The translations under genes and the position numbers were made by a program. The notes under the pieces are model-generated. The model was not told the DNA's origin. It did no database searches and worked only from the letters and a program-made list of their open reading frames with translations. Shown here piece by piece: positions 14,429 through 14,894 of a stretch of 14,894 nucleotides of DNA (positions within the stretch are counted from its first letter, which is position 1; each line of letters opens with the position of its first letter). The DNA is taken from NCBI GenBank assembly GCA_027034965.1, contig JALVWL010000059.1, positions 1-14,894 of the forward strand. The letters are read 5' to 3'. The stretch is from Candidatus Omnitrophota bacterium. GTDB lineage: Bacteria; Omnitrophota; Gorgyraeia; S143-82.

Positions 14429-14803
14429 ATGGGCAAGATACTGAAAAAAGGTGATTATGGAATGGAGCTGGTCCTGGACCTCTACGACTGCGATCCAGAG
14501 ACCATTCGATCTAAAAAGAGATTAAGAGAATTCGTGGACAGGCTTTGCGTTATACTCAAGATGAAAAAATATGGCAAGTGTTATTTGCCGTATTTTGGCC
14601 TTACCGCGGATCACACACCTGGATATTCGCTTCTACAGTTTATAGAGACCAGTTCTATTACCGGACATTTTGCTGAGAAGACAAACTCTGCCTATCTGAA
14701 TATATTTTCGTGTAAGGAATTTGATCCAGCGAAGGCCGCGGCCTTCGCAAAGGAGTTTTTTGGTGCCAGACGAATGAAGAAACGCGTTTACCTAAGGAAG
14801 TAG
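14429..14803 (+). CDS. Second, divergent SpeD-like protein
   Basis: This 124-aa protein is homologous to SpeD but clearly different. Its strand GMELVLDLYDCDP lines up with the N-terminal strand of the neighbouring SpeD, and the block IETSSITGHFAEKTNSAYLN, then IFSC, lines up without gaps with the SpeD active site. S75, H80 and C95 sit at the same spacing (5 and 15 residues) as Ser83, His88 and Cys103 of SpeD. The residue before the serine is Thr74, where SpeD needs Glu, and there is a Glu one place earlier. It may be a processed pyruvoyl enzyme with a different substrate, an unprocessed protein, or a partner of SpeD. Some SpeD homologues are known to act on arginine or ornithine instead of AdoMet. 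The ATG at 14429 is chosen because GAGGGG lies 7 nt upstream; it begins 11 bp after speE. Confidence 0.85.
   Translation: MGKILKKGDYGMELVLDLYDCDPETIRSKKRLREFVDRLCVILKMKKYGKCYLPYFGLTADHTPGYSLLQFIETSSITGHFAEKTNSAYLNIFSCKEFDPAKAAAFAKEFFGARRMKKRVYLRK
14729..14748. repeat. Perfect 20-bp palindrome in the end of the SpeD-like gene
   Basis: The half-site GCGAAGGCCG is followed directly by its exact reverse complement. It encodes alanine-rich residues of the SpeD-like protein. As RNA it could form an 8-bp GC-rich stem with a CGCG loop, and six T follow at 14756-14761 after a 7-nt gap. That spacing is too long for a classical terminator, but attenuation before secG or a protein-binding site is possible. 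Confidence 0.5.
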
Positions 14804-14806
14804 GAT

Positions 14807-14894
14807 ATGTATCAATTACTGTTGGGTCTGTATATTCTGGTCTGTTTCCTCCTGGTCCTGGTTATACTTATGCAGTCTGGACGAGGAGGGGGAT
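14807..14894 (+). CDS. secG: Preprotein translocase subunit SecG, 5' part (cut by the window end)
   Basis: The first 29 codons of SecG are present. SecG is the small subunit of the SecYEG channel that stimulates protein export. The visible sequence starts MYQLLLGLYILVCFLL, one membrane helix, and continues to VILMQSGRGGG, the conserved motif at the end of the first SecG helix. AAGGAAG at 14794-14800, in the end of the SpeD-like gene, is a good ribosome-binding site. The gene starts 3 nt after that gene, so it is probably read from the same transcript. Confidence 0.9.
   Translation, partial: MYQLLLGLYILVCFLLVLVILMQSGRGGG

Overview
The window is about 14.9 kb and every gene I can support reads left to right on the + strand, with short gaps and several overlapping starts and stops. 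It is ordinary bacterial chromosome. The cell is probably diderm (Gram-negative), because there is an outer-membrane beta-barrel protein, a LolA-like periplasmic protein, the lipid II flippase MurJ and a type IV pilin/type II secretion prepilin peptidase. EF-Ts is the short form, starts include GTG and TTG, and the gaps hold degenerate phrase-like repeats. A candidate-phylum lineage such as Omnitrophota would fit, but I assign that with low confidence and from general impression only.

Left part (1-4347). The 3' part of an LplT/Aas-like MFS transporter is followed by a gap of about 120 bp with a 32-bp periodic repeat and a hairpin. Then comes a DUF4143-type AAA ATPase with its own likely promoter, a YggS/PLPBP protein that may be read from a leaderless mRNA, and murJ, whose ATG touches the yggS stop codon.

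Middle (4501-6920). A secreted LolA-like protein and a DUF1302-like outer-membrane beta-barrel protein form a pair. In other bacteria such pairs often accompany an RND exporter, which is absent here. A 316-bp gap (6918-7233) follows, holding inverted and tandem repeats and two candidate promoters.

Core operon (7237-10439). The classical rpsB-tsf-pyrH-frr cluster (translation, UMP kinase, ribosome recycling) is extended by a small two-helix membrane protein that ends in a HAMP domain and has no output domain.

Tight cluster (10458-13056). tRNA-Lys(UUU) lies 18 nt before archease, then purN, a lipoate-protein-ligase-family gene and the prepilin peptidase, joined by overlaps of 31, 10 and 4 bp. 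This suggests one translationally coupled unit of otherwise unrelated functions.

Polyamine cluster (13169-14803). speD (AdoMet decarboxylase) and speE (aminopropyltransferase) are followed by a second, divergent SpeD-like gene. The second protein keeps the Ser, His and Cys of the pyruvoyl enzyme at exactly the same spacing but has Thr where the Glu before the cleaved bond should be. This is the most interesting item in the window: it may be a SpeD homologue with a different substrate or role. The right edge holds the first 29 codons of secG.

No rRNA, CRISPR array, insertion sequence, phage gene or clear intrinsic terminator was seen.
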